Source of the DNA: Crocinitomicaceae bacterium | Lineage (GTDB): Bacteria > Bacteroidota > Bacteroidia > Flavobacteriales_D > Crocinitomicaceae | Length of the DNA stretch: 35,102 bases | Assembly (NCBI GenBank): GCA_030830205.1 | Contig: JAURNL010000076.1 | Coordinates: 1-35,102 of the forward strand | Direction of reading: 5' to 3' | In this document: positions 8,343 through 17,655 of the stretch, piece after piece | Layout of the letters: each line of letters opens with the position of its first letter | Numbering within the stretch: the stretch's first letter is position 1 | Made by a program: the position numbers and the translations under genes | Notes under the pieces: model-generated | Databases searched by the model: none | The model's input: the letters and a program-made list of their open reading frames with translations, nothing else | What the model was told of the DNA's origin: nothing

Positions 8343-9522
8343 TTTGTTCTAGGCTAGCAAATTGTTGATCTTGTTCATTTTTAGATAATTCTTTTGCAAA
8401 TGACTGTACAATTCCAATAGACACGCATGCCATAACTAGAGCTGAGCCACCCATTGCTAAAAAAGGCATATTCTGACCTGTGACAGGAAATACTCCTGTA
8501 CACACTAACATGTTTACACTGGCCTGGGTAAGTAAATGAATACCAATACCTAATGCAACATAACTTTGGAATAAATCAGGGGTTTTGAGTGCCAATCTGA
8601 TCATTCGAAAAAGCAGAATTAGATAAAGTAATATCAAAACAAAGGATGAAACCAAACCAAATTCCTCAACAAATGTGGCGTAATAAAAATCTGCATAGGC
8701 TTCTGGTAAAAATTCTTTGAGCTTACCATCACCTACACCTTGTCCGAATACCGCCCCGACTGATATGGCCAACTTCGCATTATTGGCTTGCTGATTAGCT
8801 TGTAAACTTTCAATGCTCTGGTCTTTTGCATCAACTCGGTTATTGATGCGATTCATCCATGTATCGTAGCGCGGTAGAATCTTTGCTTGTGGAATAGCTA
8901 GGTGTAATCCAACAATAAGTAAGACTAAGGCGAGTCCGACCCCAGCCATAGTAATTAATTTAAGCATAGGTACTCGACCAATAAATAATAAAATCATACT
9001 CAGCATAAAAACCATAGCTGATGTTGAAAAATTATCCTTTAAAATCAATAGACAAATAGCTCCTATTGGCAAGAGTAAAGGAAAAATACCTTCGCGCCAA
9101 TTATCCAGCTTTTGCTGCTTTTTCACCAACAACTTACTGAGATATAAGAGCAATGCAAGTTTGGCAAAATCTGAGGACTGAAATGTTAGATTGACGAATG
9201 GAATGCGAATCCAGCGACCTGCTCCATTGACTTGAGCGCCAAAAAACCAAGTAAAAATAAGAAGGGCTAATCCAACATAGTAAGCAAATTTTGCCAACTG
9301 ACTTATATATTTTGCCGGTACTCGGTGAATGGCATACATCGCTCCAAAACCAAGCACCACATAAACCAAATGTTTAAACAAATAAATAAAAGGTGAGCCC
9401 CCTTCAATCTTTACAAGAATGGGTACAAAACTATACACCGTGACCAAGGAAAAGGCCATCATTAACAGCGTAATGATCCAAATAACCGGGTCGCCTTTAA
9501 GATATGATAGGTAGGATTTCAT
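8329..9522 (-). CDS. ftsW: Septal peptidoglycan polymerase FtsW (SEDS family)
   Basis: Multi-pass SEDS-family membrane glycosyltransferase that polymerises lipid II at the septum together with its partner class B penicillin-binding protein, here FtsI. The frame holds about ten hydrophobic segments. SEDS landmarks include FGAQVNGAGRWIRIPFVNLTFQSSDFAKLALLLYLS and the C-terminal TGVFPVTGQNMPFLAMGGSALV. The start is the ATG at 9522, giving 397 residues; a TTG one codon upstream is less likely. It begins 8 bases after the murD stop and overlaps murG. RodA has a similar sequence, but the dcw position decides for FtsW. Confidence 0.95.
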   Translation of the reverse strand: MKSYLSYLKGDPVIWIITLLMMAFSLVTVYSFVPILVKIEGGSPFIYLFKHLVYVVLGFGAMYAIHRVPAKYISQLAKFAYYVGLALLIFTWFFGAQVNGAGRWIRIPFVNLTFQSSDFAKLALLLYLSKLLVKKQQKLDNWREGIFPLLLPIGAICLLILKDNFSTSAMVFMLSMILLFIGRVPMLKLITMAGVGLALVLLIVGLHLAIPQAKILPRYDTWMNRINNRVDAKDQSIESLQANQQANNAKLAISVGAVFGQGVGDGKLKEFLPEAYADFYYATFVEEFGLVSSFVLILLYLILLFRMIRLALKTPDLFQSYVALGIGIHLLTQASVNMLVCTGVFPVTGQNMPFLAMGGSALVMACVSIGIVQSFAKELSKNEQDQQFASLEQNEIE

Positions 9523-9530
9523 CAATTAAA

Positions 9531-10877
9531 TTATAACATGCGTACTGCCTGCTTGAATTGTTGACCACGATCTTCGTAGCTAGTAAATAAATCAAAGCTT
9601 GCACATGCAGGAGAAAGTAGGACAGTCTCGTCTTTTGCTGCTAATTGATATGCATAGGAAACGGCCTCATTTGCTGACTTTGCTTCAACAATAGTTGCAA
9701 CCTTATCCTTGAATGCAGCTATGATCTTTTCGTTGTCAATTCCTAAACACACAATCGCCTTTACTTTGTCTGTAACCAAATCGTATAGTTCCGTATAGTC
9801 GTTTCCTTTATCTACACCCCCTACAATCCAAACGGTAGGCTGCTCCATTGACTCTAATGCAAACCAAGCAGCGTTGATGTTGGTCGCTTTTGAATCATTG
9901 ATGAACTCAATGCCATTTACCTTGGCGACAAACTCCATTCGGTGCTCGACATTGACAAAATCTTGTAAGCTCTCTCGCACAATATCAGTGCGGATTTCAA
10001 CTAATCTTGCTGCAATCCCAGCTGCAAGAGCATTTTGAGTGTTGTGCTTTCCTTTTAAAGCTAATTCGTGAATAGACATGGTGAGTAGTTGTTTGTTTAT
10101 ATTGATGTATAGTTGTTGCTGATCTGCGTAAGCCCCTTCTTGCTGTAATTGATGCATAGAAAAAGGGTAAAGTTTAGCATGGTGTTGAAACCCTGCCATT
10201 TGTTTGGCGATGAGGGGGTCATCGGCATTGAAGATGAAATTATCTGACTTCCCTTGATTCTGAAGTATTCGAAATTTCGCGTCGATATAATTTTGCATTT
10301 CATAATTATATCGATCGAGATGATCCGGGGAGATATTGGTCAGTATGGCTATATCGGCCTTAAAATCATACATGTCATCGAGCTGAAATGAACTCAGCTC
10401 AAGTACATAGATATCAAATGATTTAGTGGCAACTTGTTTAGCAAAACTTTGTCCTATGTTCCCTGCTAAACCGACATTGAACCCCGCTTTTTTAAGGATG
10501 TGATAGCACCACATCGTGGTGGTGGTTTTACCATTACTTCCAGTGATGCAAATATGCTTTGCATTTGAATAGTAACCCGCAAATTCAATTTCAGATACCA
10601 CCTGGATTTCTTTCTCACGAATAGCCTTCATGAGTTCAGTTTTTTCAGGAATACCTGGAGATTTAATGATCAAGTCGGCATTCAAGATTGTTGCCATGGT
10701 ATGCTGGGCAGACTCAAATGCGATATCATGGCTTTGTAATTCTTTCTGATAAGGTAATTTGATTGGTGAAGCGTCTGAAACAAATACACGCCAACCCTTC
10801 GCTTTTGCCAAAATAGCTGCGCCCACACCGGATTCACCAGCGCCTAAAATAACGAGCAAGCGATTTTGGGCTTTCAT
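9531..10877 (-). CDS. murD: UDP-N-acetylmuramoylalanine--D-glutamate ligase (MurD)
   Basis: Cytoplasmic Mur ligase that adds D-glutamate to UDP-MurNAc-L-Ala. The N-terminal domain has a Rossmann-like glycine motif (ILGAGESGVGAAILA, 10-24). The central domain has the ATP-binding ITGSNGKTTTT (111-121) and ISPDHLDRY. The C-terminal domain carries NDSKATNINAAW and LLSPACASFDLF, both diagnostic of MurD. At 448 residues it is of standard length. It starts one base after the mraY stop and ends 8 bases before the ftsW start. Confidence 0.97.
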   Translation of the reverse strand: MKAQNRLLVILGAGESGVGAAILAKAKGWRVFVSDASPIKLPYQKELQSHDIAFESAQHTMATILNADLIIKSPGIPEKTELMKAIREKEIQVVSEIEFAGYYSNAKHICITGSNGKTTTTMWCYHILKKAGFNVGLAGNIGQSFAKQVATKSFDIYVLELSSFQLDDMYDFKADIAILTNISPDHLDRYNYEMQNYIDAKFRILQNQGKSDNFIFNADDPLIAKQMAGFQHHAKLYPFSMHQLQQEGAYADQQQLYININKQLLTMSIHELALKGKHNTQNALAAGIAARLVEIRTDIVRESLQDFVNVEHRMEFVAKVNGIEFINDSKATNINAAWFALESMEQPTVWIVGGVDKGNDYTELYDLVTDKVKAIVCLGIDNEKIIAAFKDKVATIVEAKSANEAVSYAYQLAAKDETVLLSPACASFDLFTSYEDRGQQFKQAVRML

Positions 10878-10878
10878 T

Positions 10879-12123
10879 TTATCTAAGTTTGAGTGTTACG
10901 ATGGTAATGACAGCCAAAAGGACAGCAACAATCCAAAAACGTGCTACAATTTTCGCTTCGTGAATTCCTTGTTTCTGGTAATGATGGTGTAATGGCGCCA
11001 TTAAAAAGATCCGACGACCCTCACCATACCGCCGTTTGGTGAATTTAAAATACCCCACCTGAAGCATGACAGAAACGTTTTCTATTAAGAAAATACCACA
11101 TAAGACAGGAATGAGTAGTTCTTTTCGGATCGCAATGGCAAAAACTGCAATAATACCACCTAGCGCAAGACTGCCAGTATCACCCATAAAGACTTGGGCC
11201 GGAAAAGCATTGTACCATAAAAATCCTACGCAGGCACCCACAAAAGCTGCGATAAATATCACAAGTTCTTCTGCCTCTGGAATGTACATGACGTTGAGGT
11301 AATCAGCAAATTTGGCATGTGAACTTACGTATGCTAAAACAGCCAATGCCAAACCAACAATAGCTGATGTACCTGTGGCCAGACCATCTAATCCATCTGT
11401 CATATTTGCACCATTAGATACAGCAATGACAATGAAAATGACAATTGGAATGAATATCAACCAGCCATAAGACTTATTCGTATCGCCTATCAGCCAATTG
11501 TAATTAAATTCGTTTCCTTTGAAAAATGGAATAGTAGTGGTCATGTCGTCGGTACGGATCCACTTATAATTCTCACCAGCATTTTGAGCATGTTCGTGTG
11601 TCACAAAACGCTCTTCGGCTTGCAATTTGTAGTCGGCAGAAACTCTTTTGTGTACTACGACGTCATCAGAAAAATAGAGGATGCCACCAACAATAAGACC
11701 AACTCCAATTTGACCAATAACCTTTGATGTGCCTTTTAATCCTTCTTTATTTTTCTTAAATACTTTGATGTAATCATCTAAAAATCCAATTAAGCCCAAC
11801 CAAACCGTAGCAATCAGCATGGTGATGACGTATACATTCTGCAACTTGGCAAAGAGTAAGGTAGGAACGAGAATGGCAGCTAAAATAATAAGCCCACCCA
11901 TTGTTGGTGTACCTGATTTTTCTAGCTGACCTGCGAGCCCCAAATCCCTTACGGTCTCTCCGATTTGCTGCAAGCGCAGTCTTGCAATAATGCGCTTGCC
12001 AATTACAACTGATACAAGCAAGGAAGTAATGAGCGCTAATGATGCTCGAAAGGAGATAAATTGAAACAATCCCGCTCCAGGAATATTCATTTCATCTAGC
12101 CAGGAAAACAAATAATACAGCAT
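10879..12123 (-). CDS. mraY: Phospho-N-acetylmuramoyl-pentapeptide transferase (MraY)
   Basis: Integral membrane enzyme that transfers phospho-MurNAc-pentapeptide to undecaprenyl phosphate, making lipid I. Conserved catalytic-region motifs are visible: TPTMGGL (72-78), FLDDYIKV (114-121) with the paired aspartates, [15 protein letters not shown] (237-251), FMGDTGSL and [10 protein letters not shown]. The protein has 414 residues against about 360 in E. coli. The excess is a hydrophilic insertion at roughly 152-220 ([16 protein letters not shown] onward) between two membrane segments, a feature of Bacteroidota MraY. It directly follows murE with a one-base gap; murF, which sits here in proteobacteria, is absent from the cluster. 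Confidence 0.97.
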   Translation of the reverse strand: MLYYLFSWLDEMNIPGAGLFQFISFRASLALITSLLVSVVIGKRIIARLRLQQIGETVRDLGLAGQLEKSGTPTMGGLIILAAILVPTLLFAKLQNVYVITMLIATVWLGLIGFLDDYIKVFKKNKEGLKGTSKVIGQIGVGLIVGGILYFSDDVVVHKRVSADYKLQAEERFVTHEHAQNAGENYKWIRTDDMTTTIPFFKGNEFNYNWLIGDTNKSYGWLIFIPIVIFIVIAVSNGANMTDGLDGLATGTSAIVGLALAVLAYVSSHAKFADYLNVMYIPEAEELVIFIAAFVGACVGFLWYNAFPAQVFMGDTGSLALGGIIAVFAIAIRKELLIPVLCGIFLIENVSVMLQVGYFKFTKRRYGEGRRIFLMAPLHHHYQKQGIHEAKIVARFWIVAVLLAVITIVTLKLR

Positions 12124-12124
12124 T

Positions 12125-13582
12125 TTATTTATCGAGTTGGTTAATAAGTTCTTTGGTAATCGCTACATCGTCAAAAGGTGTTCGTACACCATGAATTTCT
12201 TGATAGGTCTCGTGTCCCTTTCCTGCAATGAGCAGGATGTCACCAGGATGCGCAAGCATTAAAGCGGTTTTTATAGCCTGCTTTCGATCCAACACCGTCA
12301 GTGTACGCCCAGCTGCTGCTGCGTCCAAGCCAGCTTCCATTTCAGCAATTATTTGCTGTGGATCTTCTGTTCGGGGATTGTCTGATGTCAATACAACCTG
12401 CTGACTAAATGCAGCCGCAATTGCAGCCATTTGTGGTCTTTTTGCTTTATCTCGATCACCGCCACAACCTACTACAGTTATTAATTTATTCTTTTGCTGA
12501 AATGCAGACATAGTTCTCAAGACATTCTCTAAAGCATCAGGAGTATGCGCATAATCTATAATAGCTGTGATGCCTTTTGGACTTCTGAGATGTTCAAATC
12601 GGCCCGCCACATGAGTGAGTTGACTTAAGACACGTAAAACCTCCATTCGTTCCTGGCCCAGACCAATTGCCAATCCATAAACGAGTAGTAAATTAGATGC
12701 ATTAAATGCGCCAACCAACCGAGTGTGAACCTCTTGACCATTGATTTGTAAAACCAACCCTCCCAGGCTATTTTCTATAATCTTGCCTTTGAAATCTGCC
12801 GGTGTCCTAAGCCCAAAAGTCTGGCGTTTTGCGCTCGTATTTTGTAGCATTACTAAACCGTTTTTATCATCGGCATTGACGAGTGCAAATGCGCTTTGAG
12901 GCAGCAAATCGAAGAATGTTTTTTTAACGCGCAGGTAAGCTGAAAAAGTATGATGGTAATCTAAATGATCGTGTGTAATATTGGTGAAACCCGCTGCTGC
13001 AAAATGCAAACCACCTATTCGTCCTTGATCTATCGCATGGGAACTGACTTCCATAAAACAATACTGGCACCCAGCATTGACCATCTCGCGCAACATAGCG
13101 TTTAATGCTACTGGATCTGGTGTGGTATGGGTTGCAGCGGTTGCTTGCATTCCAATTTTGTTCACTACTGTAGAGATCAAGCCTACATAAAATCCTAATT
13201 GACTAAAAAGGTCATGTAATAATGTTGCTGTTGTTGTTTTACCATTGGTCCCAGTTATCCCTACCAAAGTAAGTTCTTTGGATGGGTGACCATAAAAAGC
13301 ACAAGCTAGATGCGCAAGAGCCATTTTGGTATTTTCAACCAAAATAATTGTCGCATCAAATGGTAACTCAATCTCCCTCTCAGCTACAAATAAACGGCAG
13401 CCTTTAGCATATGCTTGCTGCACATACGCGTGACCATCAGTTTGGGTCCCCACCATGCAGCAGAACAAAGTACCCGTTTCTGCTTTACGAGAATCAAAGA
13501 CAATTGCCGTAGGCGTGATTGTCTGATCACCTTGTAGAAGTGAATACTGAAGACCTGTGAATAACTGCAATAGTGAATTCAT
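12125..13582 (-). CDS. murE: UDP-MurNAc-tripeptide ligase, meso-DAP type (MurE)
   Basis: Cytoplasmic Mur ligase adding the third residue of the peptidoglycan stem peptide. The ATP loop [14 protein letters not shown] is at about 109-122, the lysine expected to be carbamylated lies in YLRVKKTFF (about K220), and the substrate-selecting motif DNPR is at 401-404. DNPR is the known signature for meso-diaminopimelate, as opposed to lysine-specific MurE, so this organism should have DAP-type peptidoglycan. The length of 485 residues is normal. It follows ftsI by 2 bases and precedes mraY by one base. Confidence 0.96.
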   Translation of the reverse strand: MNSLLQLFTGLQYSLLQGDQTITPTAIVFDSRKAETGTLFCCMVGTQTDGHAYVQQAYAKGCRLFVAEREIELPFDATIILVENTKMALAHLACAFYGHPSKELTLVGITGTNGKTTTATLLHDLFSQLGFYVGLISTVVNKIGMQATAATHTTPDPVALNAMLREMVNAGCQYCFMEVSSHAIDQGRIGGLHFAAAGFTNITHDHLDYHHTFSAYLRVKKTFFDLLPQSAFALVNADDKNGLVMLQNTSAKRQTFGLRTPADFKGKIIENSLGGLVLQINGQEVHTRLVGAFNASNLLLVYGLAIGLGQERMEVLRVLSQLTHVAGRFEHLRSPKGITAIIDYAHTPDALENVLRTMSAFQQKNKLITVVGCGGDRDKAKRPQMAAIAAAFSQQVVLTSDNPRTEDPQQIIAEMEAGLDAAAAGRTLTVLDRKQAIKTALMLAHPGDILLIAGKGHETYQEIHGVRTPFDDVAITKELINQLDK

Positions 13583-13584
13583 TA

Positions 13585-15693
13585 TTAATGTAATTTGATT
13601 TCGATCAATTGTCCCTTAACCAATGGTTCACCGGGTAAAATCGATTGGCTATAAACCTGACCTCTACCTGTGAGTTGCACAACTAAACCACGTGATTCTA
13701 AGAGATAAACAGCATCTTTTGCACTCATTCCACTCACCTGAGGAACTTTATTTTCAAGAATCCTTTTATGCTGGATTTGTAAGCGCTGGTTTGTTGTATC
13801 TCCGTATACCCATTCACTTTCTGAATTAAGCTGATACCTCACATTGAGCTGTTTAAGGACAGCAGTAAGATCTTTTTTGCTACCACTTTTGATGAACGGA
13901 ATATCCGTTGCTAGTGGATTACGTGGATCGTTAATTGCGCGATGATATTGAAGGGAGGAGGCATAAATTTTGTTGGCAATTTCTGCAAAAACAGTTCCGG
14001 AAACTGCAGCGCCGTAATAAGCACGAACAGGTCTAGAGATGACAACAATACAAGAGTAAATAGGGTTCTTTGATGGAAAATAACCCACAAAAGATGCTTG
14101 GTAGGCCTTAGCCTCCGTATTATTTCGGTAACCATCATCGCCACGCAGTACGGCTGTTCCGGTTTTACCTGCTATACTGAATAGTGAACTTTTTAGTCCT
14201 TTACCCGTACCACGGGTCATGACCCCTTCGAGGCATCTTTGTAAAATCTTCAAAGTATGAGTAGAGCAAATCTCAGGATTGAGTACAACAGGTTTAAAGG
14301 TTTTAATGACTTGGCCGTGTCTTTTTATCTTTTCTACAAATAATGGCCGAACTAATTTTCCGTTGTTAGCAACAGCATTGTAGAAAGCTAAAGTTTGTAA
14401 CGGTGTTTGCATGACCTCGTAACCAACAGCTTGCCACGGCAATGATAGTGCTGACCAATTTGAATCTCCTGGCTTTGTGACTTTTGGTACAGGCTCCCCT
14501 TTTAGATCAATTCCCAATTTGTCCGTTAGACCAAATTGCTTTAAGCGTTCAATAAAGACCTCTGGATCATTGCGATAACTCCTATTGATAAGCTGTAAAA
14601 TGACATTCGAAGATTTTTCAAATGCCTGTTGAATGGAAATAACACCATACCCCATTCCATGATTAGAATCAGACATTCCATCACGGCCTACCGTATAACG
14701 ACCCGTTGCGTTGACCTTATCGGTAATTTTAAAGCGTTCATCCTCAAGACCAGCCATTAAGGAAGCTAACTTGAAAGTGGAGCCCGGAACCTCAAGGTGA
14801 CCAATGGCATAATTGAAATTTTCAGCATATTTTCCTTTACTGACTTTAGTAAGGTTGGCAATAGCACGCACATAGCCTGTCTTAACTTCCATCAAGATGA
14901 CACTACCGTGCTCAGCCCCCATGTAAATCATTTGTTTTTCGAGCTCGGAGTGTGCTACTTCCTGAATTTCTTTATCTATAGTTGAAACCACATCAGCTCC
15001 TTCAACAGCATCCTTAATTATTTTTCCAGTCCGTTTCCAACCAGAAGAAATTCGCTGTTCAATCTCTTTGCCTTTTTCTCCTTTGAGGTAGTCGTAATAG
15101 GCTCCTTCAATTCCAACACGAAGCGTGTCGTTGTCGTTTATTTTATAATAACCTAAAGTCCTGTTTAATAAATTACCGAATGGTTTTTTGCGCAAAATCA
15201 CCTCTATGTTATCAATGATTCCGCCCTTCATTTGTCCTAGTTCAAAGATGGGCAACTGTTTAATTTTCTTGCGTTCAGAATTGGTTACTTTTCTTCGGAT
15301 TAGTAAAAATCTATTATTATTGGCTCTAGCTTTGCGAATTTTTTGTTCGTAAGCTCTGGCTGATTGCTCTGGATACATCTTGTGCAAGCCCTCGCAAAGT
15401 CCGCTGACGTGCTCATCAAAAACGGCAGAATCGACTACCGTTGGATCCATGTATATATCGTAGAATGTAATACTAGTAACAAGAGGAACATCATGACGAT
15501 CCAGAATTTGACCCATTCGAGGTATGCGATCTGCAACGCGCGTAGGCAATTCGCCATCTTTAGTCGTATTCGCCACACCAGGACCGTTAAATTGGAGGTC
15601 AATTGTAGAGTAGAGAACCAGCACCATGATACCTACAAACCCGAAATAAACCAGGTAGGCTCTATAATACAGATGTTTTCTATCCTTACTCAT
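13585..15693 (-). CDS. ftsI: Division-specific penicillin-binding protein FtsI (PBP3) with PASTA domain
   Basis: Class B penicillin-binding protein, the septal transpeptidase that works with FtsW. One membrane anchor lies near residues 12-30, followed by the dimerisation/pedestal domain (RVADRIPRMGQILDRHDVPL) and the transpeptidase domain. Its three active-site motifs are intact: STFK at 305-308 (S305 acylated by beta-lactams), SSN at 361-363 and KTGT at 510-513. A single C-terminal PASTA domain (about 645-702, VPQVSGMSAKDAVYLLESRG onward) distinguishes it from E. coli FtsI and resembles SpoVD/PBP2x-like proteins. The start overlaps the ftsL end by 8 bases. Confidence 0.97.
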   Translation of the reverse strand: MSKDRKHLYYRAYLVYFGFVGIMVLVLYSTIDLQFNGPGVANTTKDGELPTRVADRIPRMGQILDRHDVPLVTSITFYDIYMDPTVVDSAVFDEHVSGLCEGLHKMYPEQSARAYEQKIRKARANNNRFLLIRRKVTNSERKKIKQLPIFELGQMKGGIIDNIEVILRKKPFGNLLNRTLGYYKINDNDTLRVGIEGAYYDYLKGEKGKEIEQRISSGWKRTGKIIKDAVEGADVVSTIDKEIQEVAHSELEKQMIYMGAEHGSVILMEVKTGYVRAIANLTKVSKGKYAENFNYAIGHLEVPGSTFKLASLMAGLEDERFKITDKVNATGRYTVGRDGMSDSNHGMGYGVISIQQAFEKSSNVILQLINRSYRNDPEVFIERLKQFGLTDKLGIDLKGEPVPKVTKPGDSNWSALSLPWQAVGYEVMQTPLQTLAFYNAVANNGKLVRPLFVEKIKRHGQVIKTFKPVVLNPEICSTHTLKILQRCLEGVMTRGTGKGLKSSLFSIAGKTGTAVLRGDDGYRNNTEAKAYQASFVGYFPSKNPIYSCIVVISRPVRAYYGAAVSGTVFAEIANKIYASSLQYHRAINDPRNPLATDIPFIKSGSKKDLTAVLKQLNVRYQLNSESEWVYGDTTNQRLQIQHKRILENKVPQVSGMSAKDAVYLLESRGLVVQLTGRGQVYSQSILPGEPLVKGQLIEIKLH

Positions 15694-16054
15694 TAATGCG
15701 TTCTTTGATTCGAATAACTTTTGTTGCGTTCTTAGTTTCTTTAAGTTGGCGACCAGACAAGCGTTCTGCCATCTTAAATCGACGTGTAACTAATTCTAGT
15801 CTGGCTTTTGCTTCAATGAACTCTGCAGAGTGCTGATCTAGATTACGCTGAGTTGTATCTGTGTCTTTGGTGAGTTGTTTACCATAGTAGCCCTTGGAAA
15901 TCAAGAGTATGAGTAAAAACATGATGAAAAAAATGTAACTCAGATTATCAAGCACAAAAGATTTGGTAAGAAATTCACCATTTAAAATTTGGGTAAATGC
16001 CTTTGTCTTCCCCCCCTTTCGAGTAGTTTTATTTGATGTAGTCGATTTAGCCAT
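15686..16054 (-). CDS. ftsL: FtsL-like cell division protein
   Basis: Small bitopic protein expected to join FtsQ and an FtsB partner and to activate FtsW-FtsI. It has a lysine-rich cytoplasmic tail, one membrane segment (LSYIFFIMFLLILLIS) and a helical, coiled-coil-prone C-terminus (QRNLDQHSAEFIEAKARLELVTRRF). Sequence conservation is low in this family; position between rsmH and ftsI decides the call. I chose the ATG at 16054 (protein MAKSTTSNKTTRKGGK, 122 residues), which overlaps rsmH by 8 bases. The open frame continues upstream to a GTG at 16081. A run of seven Gs encodes the RKGGK stretch. Confidence 0.82.
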   Translation of the reverse strand: MAKSTTSNKTTRKGGKTKAFTQILNGEFLTKSFVLDNLSYIFFIMFLLILLISKGYYGKQLTKDTDTTQRNLDQHSAEFIEAKARLELVTRRFKMAERLSGRQLKETKNATKVIRIKERINE

Positions 16055-16961
16055 TTCTTTCTGCAATTCTGAGTTTAGCACTACGCGCTCTTGAATTCAG
16101 AGCACATTCATTTTCATCTGCAACAATAGGATGGCGGTTTACTTCTGTAAGTGGTTTTTGAACATTGCCAAAAAAGTCTTTTTCTATATCACCCGAAAAA
16201 CTCCCCCTTTTCATAAAATTCTTTACCAAACGATCTTCTAATGAATGATAGGACATTACTACCAGACGCCCACCTGGCTTGAGTACTTGAGTACTTTGTT
16301 CAAGAAAATCTTTTAACACTTGCAATTCTTGATTAACCTCAATACGGAAAGCCTGGAACACTTGCGCGTAGAATTTATGATCCTTGAATTTTGGAGCGAA
16401 ACGCTCAAGTGCTTTGATTAAGTCGAAAGTGGTTAGAATTGGGGCATTATCTCGTTGGCGAACCAAAGCAGCTGCCAAGGCTCTAGAGTTACGCAATTCT
16501 CCATATTCATAGAGTATTGCTGCCAGTTTTTGCTCATCAGCACTTGCTATGAGTTCAGCTGCAGACTGACCTCCATTGCGATTCATACGCATGTCTAGCG
16601 GCGCATCTTCACGGATTGAAAAGCCGCGCTGAGCAGTGTCAAATTGATGAGATGAAACTCCGAGATCTGCGATAATGCCATCCACACTTGGCATTCCAAG
16701 CGCACGCAAGTGATTTCTTAAAAAAGCAAAGTTCGCCGGGACAAAATGAAAATTAGGTGCGACCCATGTGTTATTACGTGCATCAGGATCTTGATCGAAT
16801 ACGACGAGGTGACCTTCTGGCGCTAAGCGCTCAAAAATGGCTCTAGCATGACCACCACCACCAAAAGTAACATCCACATAGGTTCCGTCTGACTTGATAT
16901 TCAAGCCATCCAAACAGGGTTGCAACATAACTGGAATGTGGTAGTCTGTGTTAATTTTCAT
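16047..16961 (-). CDS. rsmH: 16S rRNA (cytosine-1402-N4)-methyltransferase RsmH (MraW)
   Basis: SAM-dependent methyltransferase that modifies C1402 of 16S rRNA in the decoding centre. The SAM-binding loop is visible as VDVTFGGGGHARAIFE (29-44), and the family signatures GIIADLGVSSHQFD and MSYHSLEDRLVKNFM follow. At 304 residues it is the usual size. It overlaps the end of mraZ by 11 bases and the start of ftsL by 8 bases. It is the standard second gene of the dcw cluster, and its role there is probably coordination with growth rather than direct wall synthesis. Confidence 0.97.
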   Translation of the reverse strand: MKINTDYHIPVMLQPCLDGLNIKSDGTYVDVTFGGGGHARAIFERLAPEGHLVVFDQDPDARNNTWVAPNFHFVPANFAFLRNHLRALGMPSVDGIIADLGVSSHQFDTAQRGFSIREDAPLDMRMNRNGGQSAAELIASADEQKLAAILYEYGELRNSRALAAALVRQRDNAPILTTFDLIKALERFAPKFKDHKFYAQVFQAFRIEVNQELQVLKDFLEQSTQVLKPGGRLVVMSYHSLEDRLVKNFMKRGSFSGDIEKDFFGNVQKPLTEVNRHPIVADENECALNSRARSAKLRIAERNG

Positions 16962-17409
16962 TGTCTAAATCACCCATTACTTCATCCGCTAAATCAGCGA
17001 AATCCGCCATGTTGCCTTCGATCATTTCGAAGTACTTAGACTTATCCCAGATTTCAATGCGGTCATTGTAGGCAATTAACATTACCTCAGCAACCAGCCC
17101 AACCCGCTCCATTAAAGCAGAAGGCACCAAAATGCGACCAGCATTGTCAAGGGCTACTTGCTTAGCACCTTGATGAAACAATCGGTAAAACATTCGGTTT
17201 TTAGGCTTAAATAAGTTCATTTTAGAAAGCTTCTGACTGATGCGTTCCCATTCTGGAAGTGGGAAAAGCGTCAAGCAGTCCTCAAAACCCTTATTTAACA
17301 TGAAATCACGCTGGGATACAGCAGGCAATTGCTTGCGCAAACCGGAAGGAAAGAGGAAGCGCCCCTTTTCATCCATTTTGACCTCAAATTCACCTACTAG
17401 TCCTGACAT
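16951..17409 (-). CDS. mraZ: Transcriptional regulator MraZ
   Basis: First gene of the dcw run. MraZ forms a ring-shaped oligomer that binds DNA and in E. coli represses its own operon. Two AbrB-like repeats are visible: DEKGRFLFPSGLR (13-25) and DNAGRILVPSALME (88-101), each with the conserved D-x-x-GR loop. I place the start at the ATG at 17409 (MSGLVGEFEVKMDEKGR, 152 residues). The frame is open for 16 more codons upstream, but that stretch carries promoter-proximal repeats rather than conserved protein. The acidic C-terminus (DLADEVMGDLDNEN) is specific to this protein. Candidate MraZ binding repeats lie just upstream. Confidence 0.95.
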   Translation of the reverse strand: MSGLVGEFEVKMDEKGRFLFPSGLRKQLPAVSQRDFMLNKGFEDCLTLFPLPEWERISQKLSKMNLFKPKNRMFYRLFHQGAKQVALDNAGRILVPSALMERVGLVAEVMLIAYNDRIEIWDKSKYFEMIEGNMADFADLADEVMGDLDNEN

Positions 17410-17432
17410 AGCGTTTATAATGGGTAAAATTA

Positions 17433-17457
17433 GTGGATAATTACCACTTTTTACCAC
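17433..17457 (-). promoter_or_regulatory. Candidate MraZ-binding repeats in the mraZ leader
   Basis: Reading towards mraZ, GTGGT occurs twice, at 17457-17453 and 17447-17443, exactly 10 bases apart (TGGTA, 5 bases, TGGTA), about 35-48 bases before the ATG. A third copy in inverted orientation (TCCAC, 17437-17433) forms an AGTGG/CCACT dyad with the second. The known E. coli MraZ target is direct TGGGN repeats with 5-base spacers, so spacing and position fit while the fourth base differs. Autoregulation of the operon is inferred. Confidence 0.45.
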
Positions 17458-17500
17458 AGCTCTTTTGTATTGTTGATAACTTCTAACGTATAAGAGTAAT

Positions 17501-17532
17501 AAAGGTTACATATTAACAATTATTAAAAGCAA
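17501..17532 (-). promoter_or_regulatory. Possible mraZ (dcw operon) promoter
   Basis: Reading the minus strand, TTG at 17532-17530 is followed after 21 bases by TAACCTTT at 17508-17501. This is a partial match to the Bacteroidota -33/-7 pattern (TTTG, about 19-21 bases, TAnnTTTG; the last base is missing). It would give a leader of about 90 bases that contains the GTGGT repeats. The match is weak and other starts in this AT-rich stretch are possible. Confidence 0.3.
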
Positions 17533-17566
17533 TATTTCCTTATTTAATAAAGGATTAAAGACAATA

Positions 17567-17584
17567 TGTGGGAATTTGTGGGAG
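17567..17584 (+). promoter_or_regulatory. TGGGA direct repeat, MraZ-box-like
   Basis: TGGGA at 17569-17573 and again at 17579-17583, separated by exactly five bases (ATTTG), with TGTGGGA repeated at a 10-base period. This is a perfect match to the E. coli MraZ target form TGGGN-N5-TGGGN. It lies in the 246-base region between mraZ and the divergent EamA gene, on the strand facing EamA, about 160 bases from the mraZ start. It may be part of the MraZ operator or control the divergent gene. Confidence 0.5.
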
Positions 17585-17619
17585 TTTTTTCAACAATTTG
17601 TTAATATCCGATTTTTCAC

Positions 17620-17652
17620 TTGTCTTTCTCGATGGGATTTACACTAAATTTG
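17620..17652 (+). promoter_or_regulatory. Candidate promoter of the EamA gene
   Basis: TAAATTTG at 17645-17652 matches the Bacteroidota -7 element TAnnTTTG exactly, with TTG at 17620-17622 as a possible -33 element 22 bases upstream. The -7 element ends only 3 bases before the chosen ATG (17656), so the transcript would start at or within the start codon. Either the mRNA is leaderless or the motif is accidental. Confidence 0.4.
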
Positions 17653-17655
17653 CAT

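Noticed and set aside
10879-13582. Absence of murF between murE and mraY as a gene loss
   Set aside because: Dcw clusters of Bacteroidota usually lack murF at this place; the gene is normally elsewhere in the genome.
15364-15696. Plus-strand open frame of 110 residues opposite the ftsI start
   Set aside because: Lies entirely antisense to the well-supported ftsI N-terminus; composition looks random.
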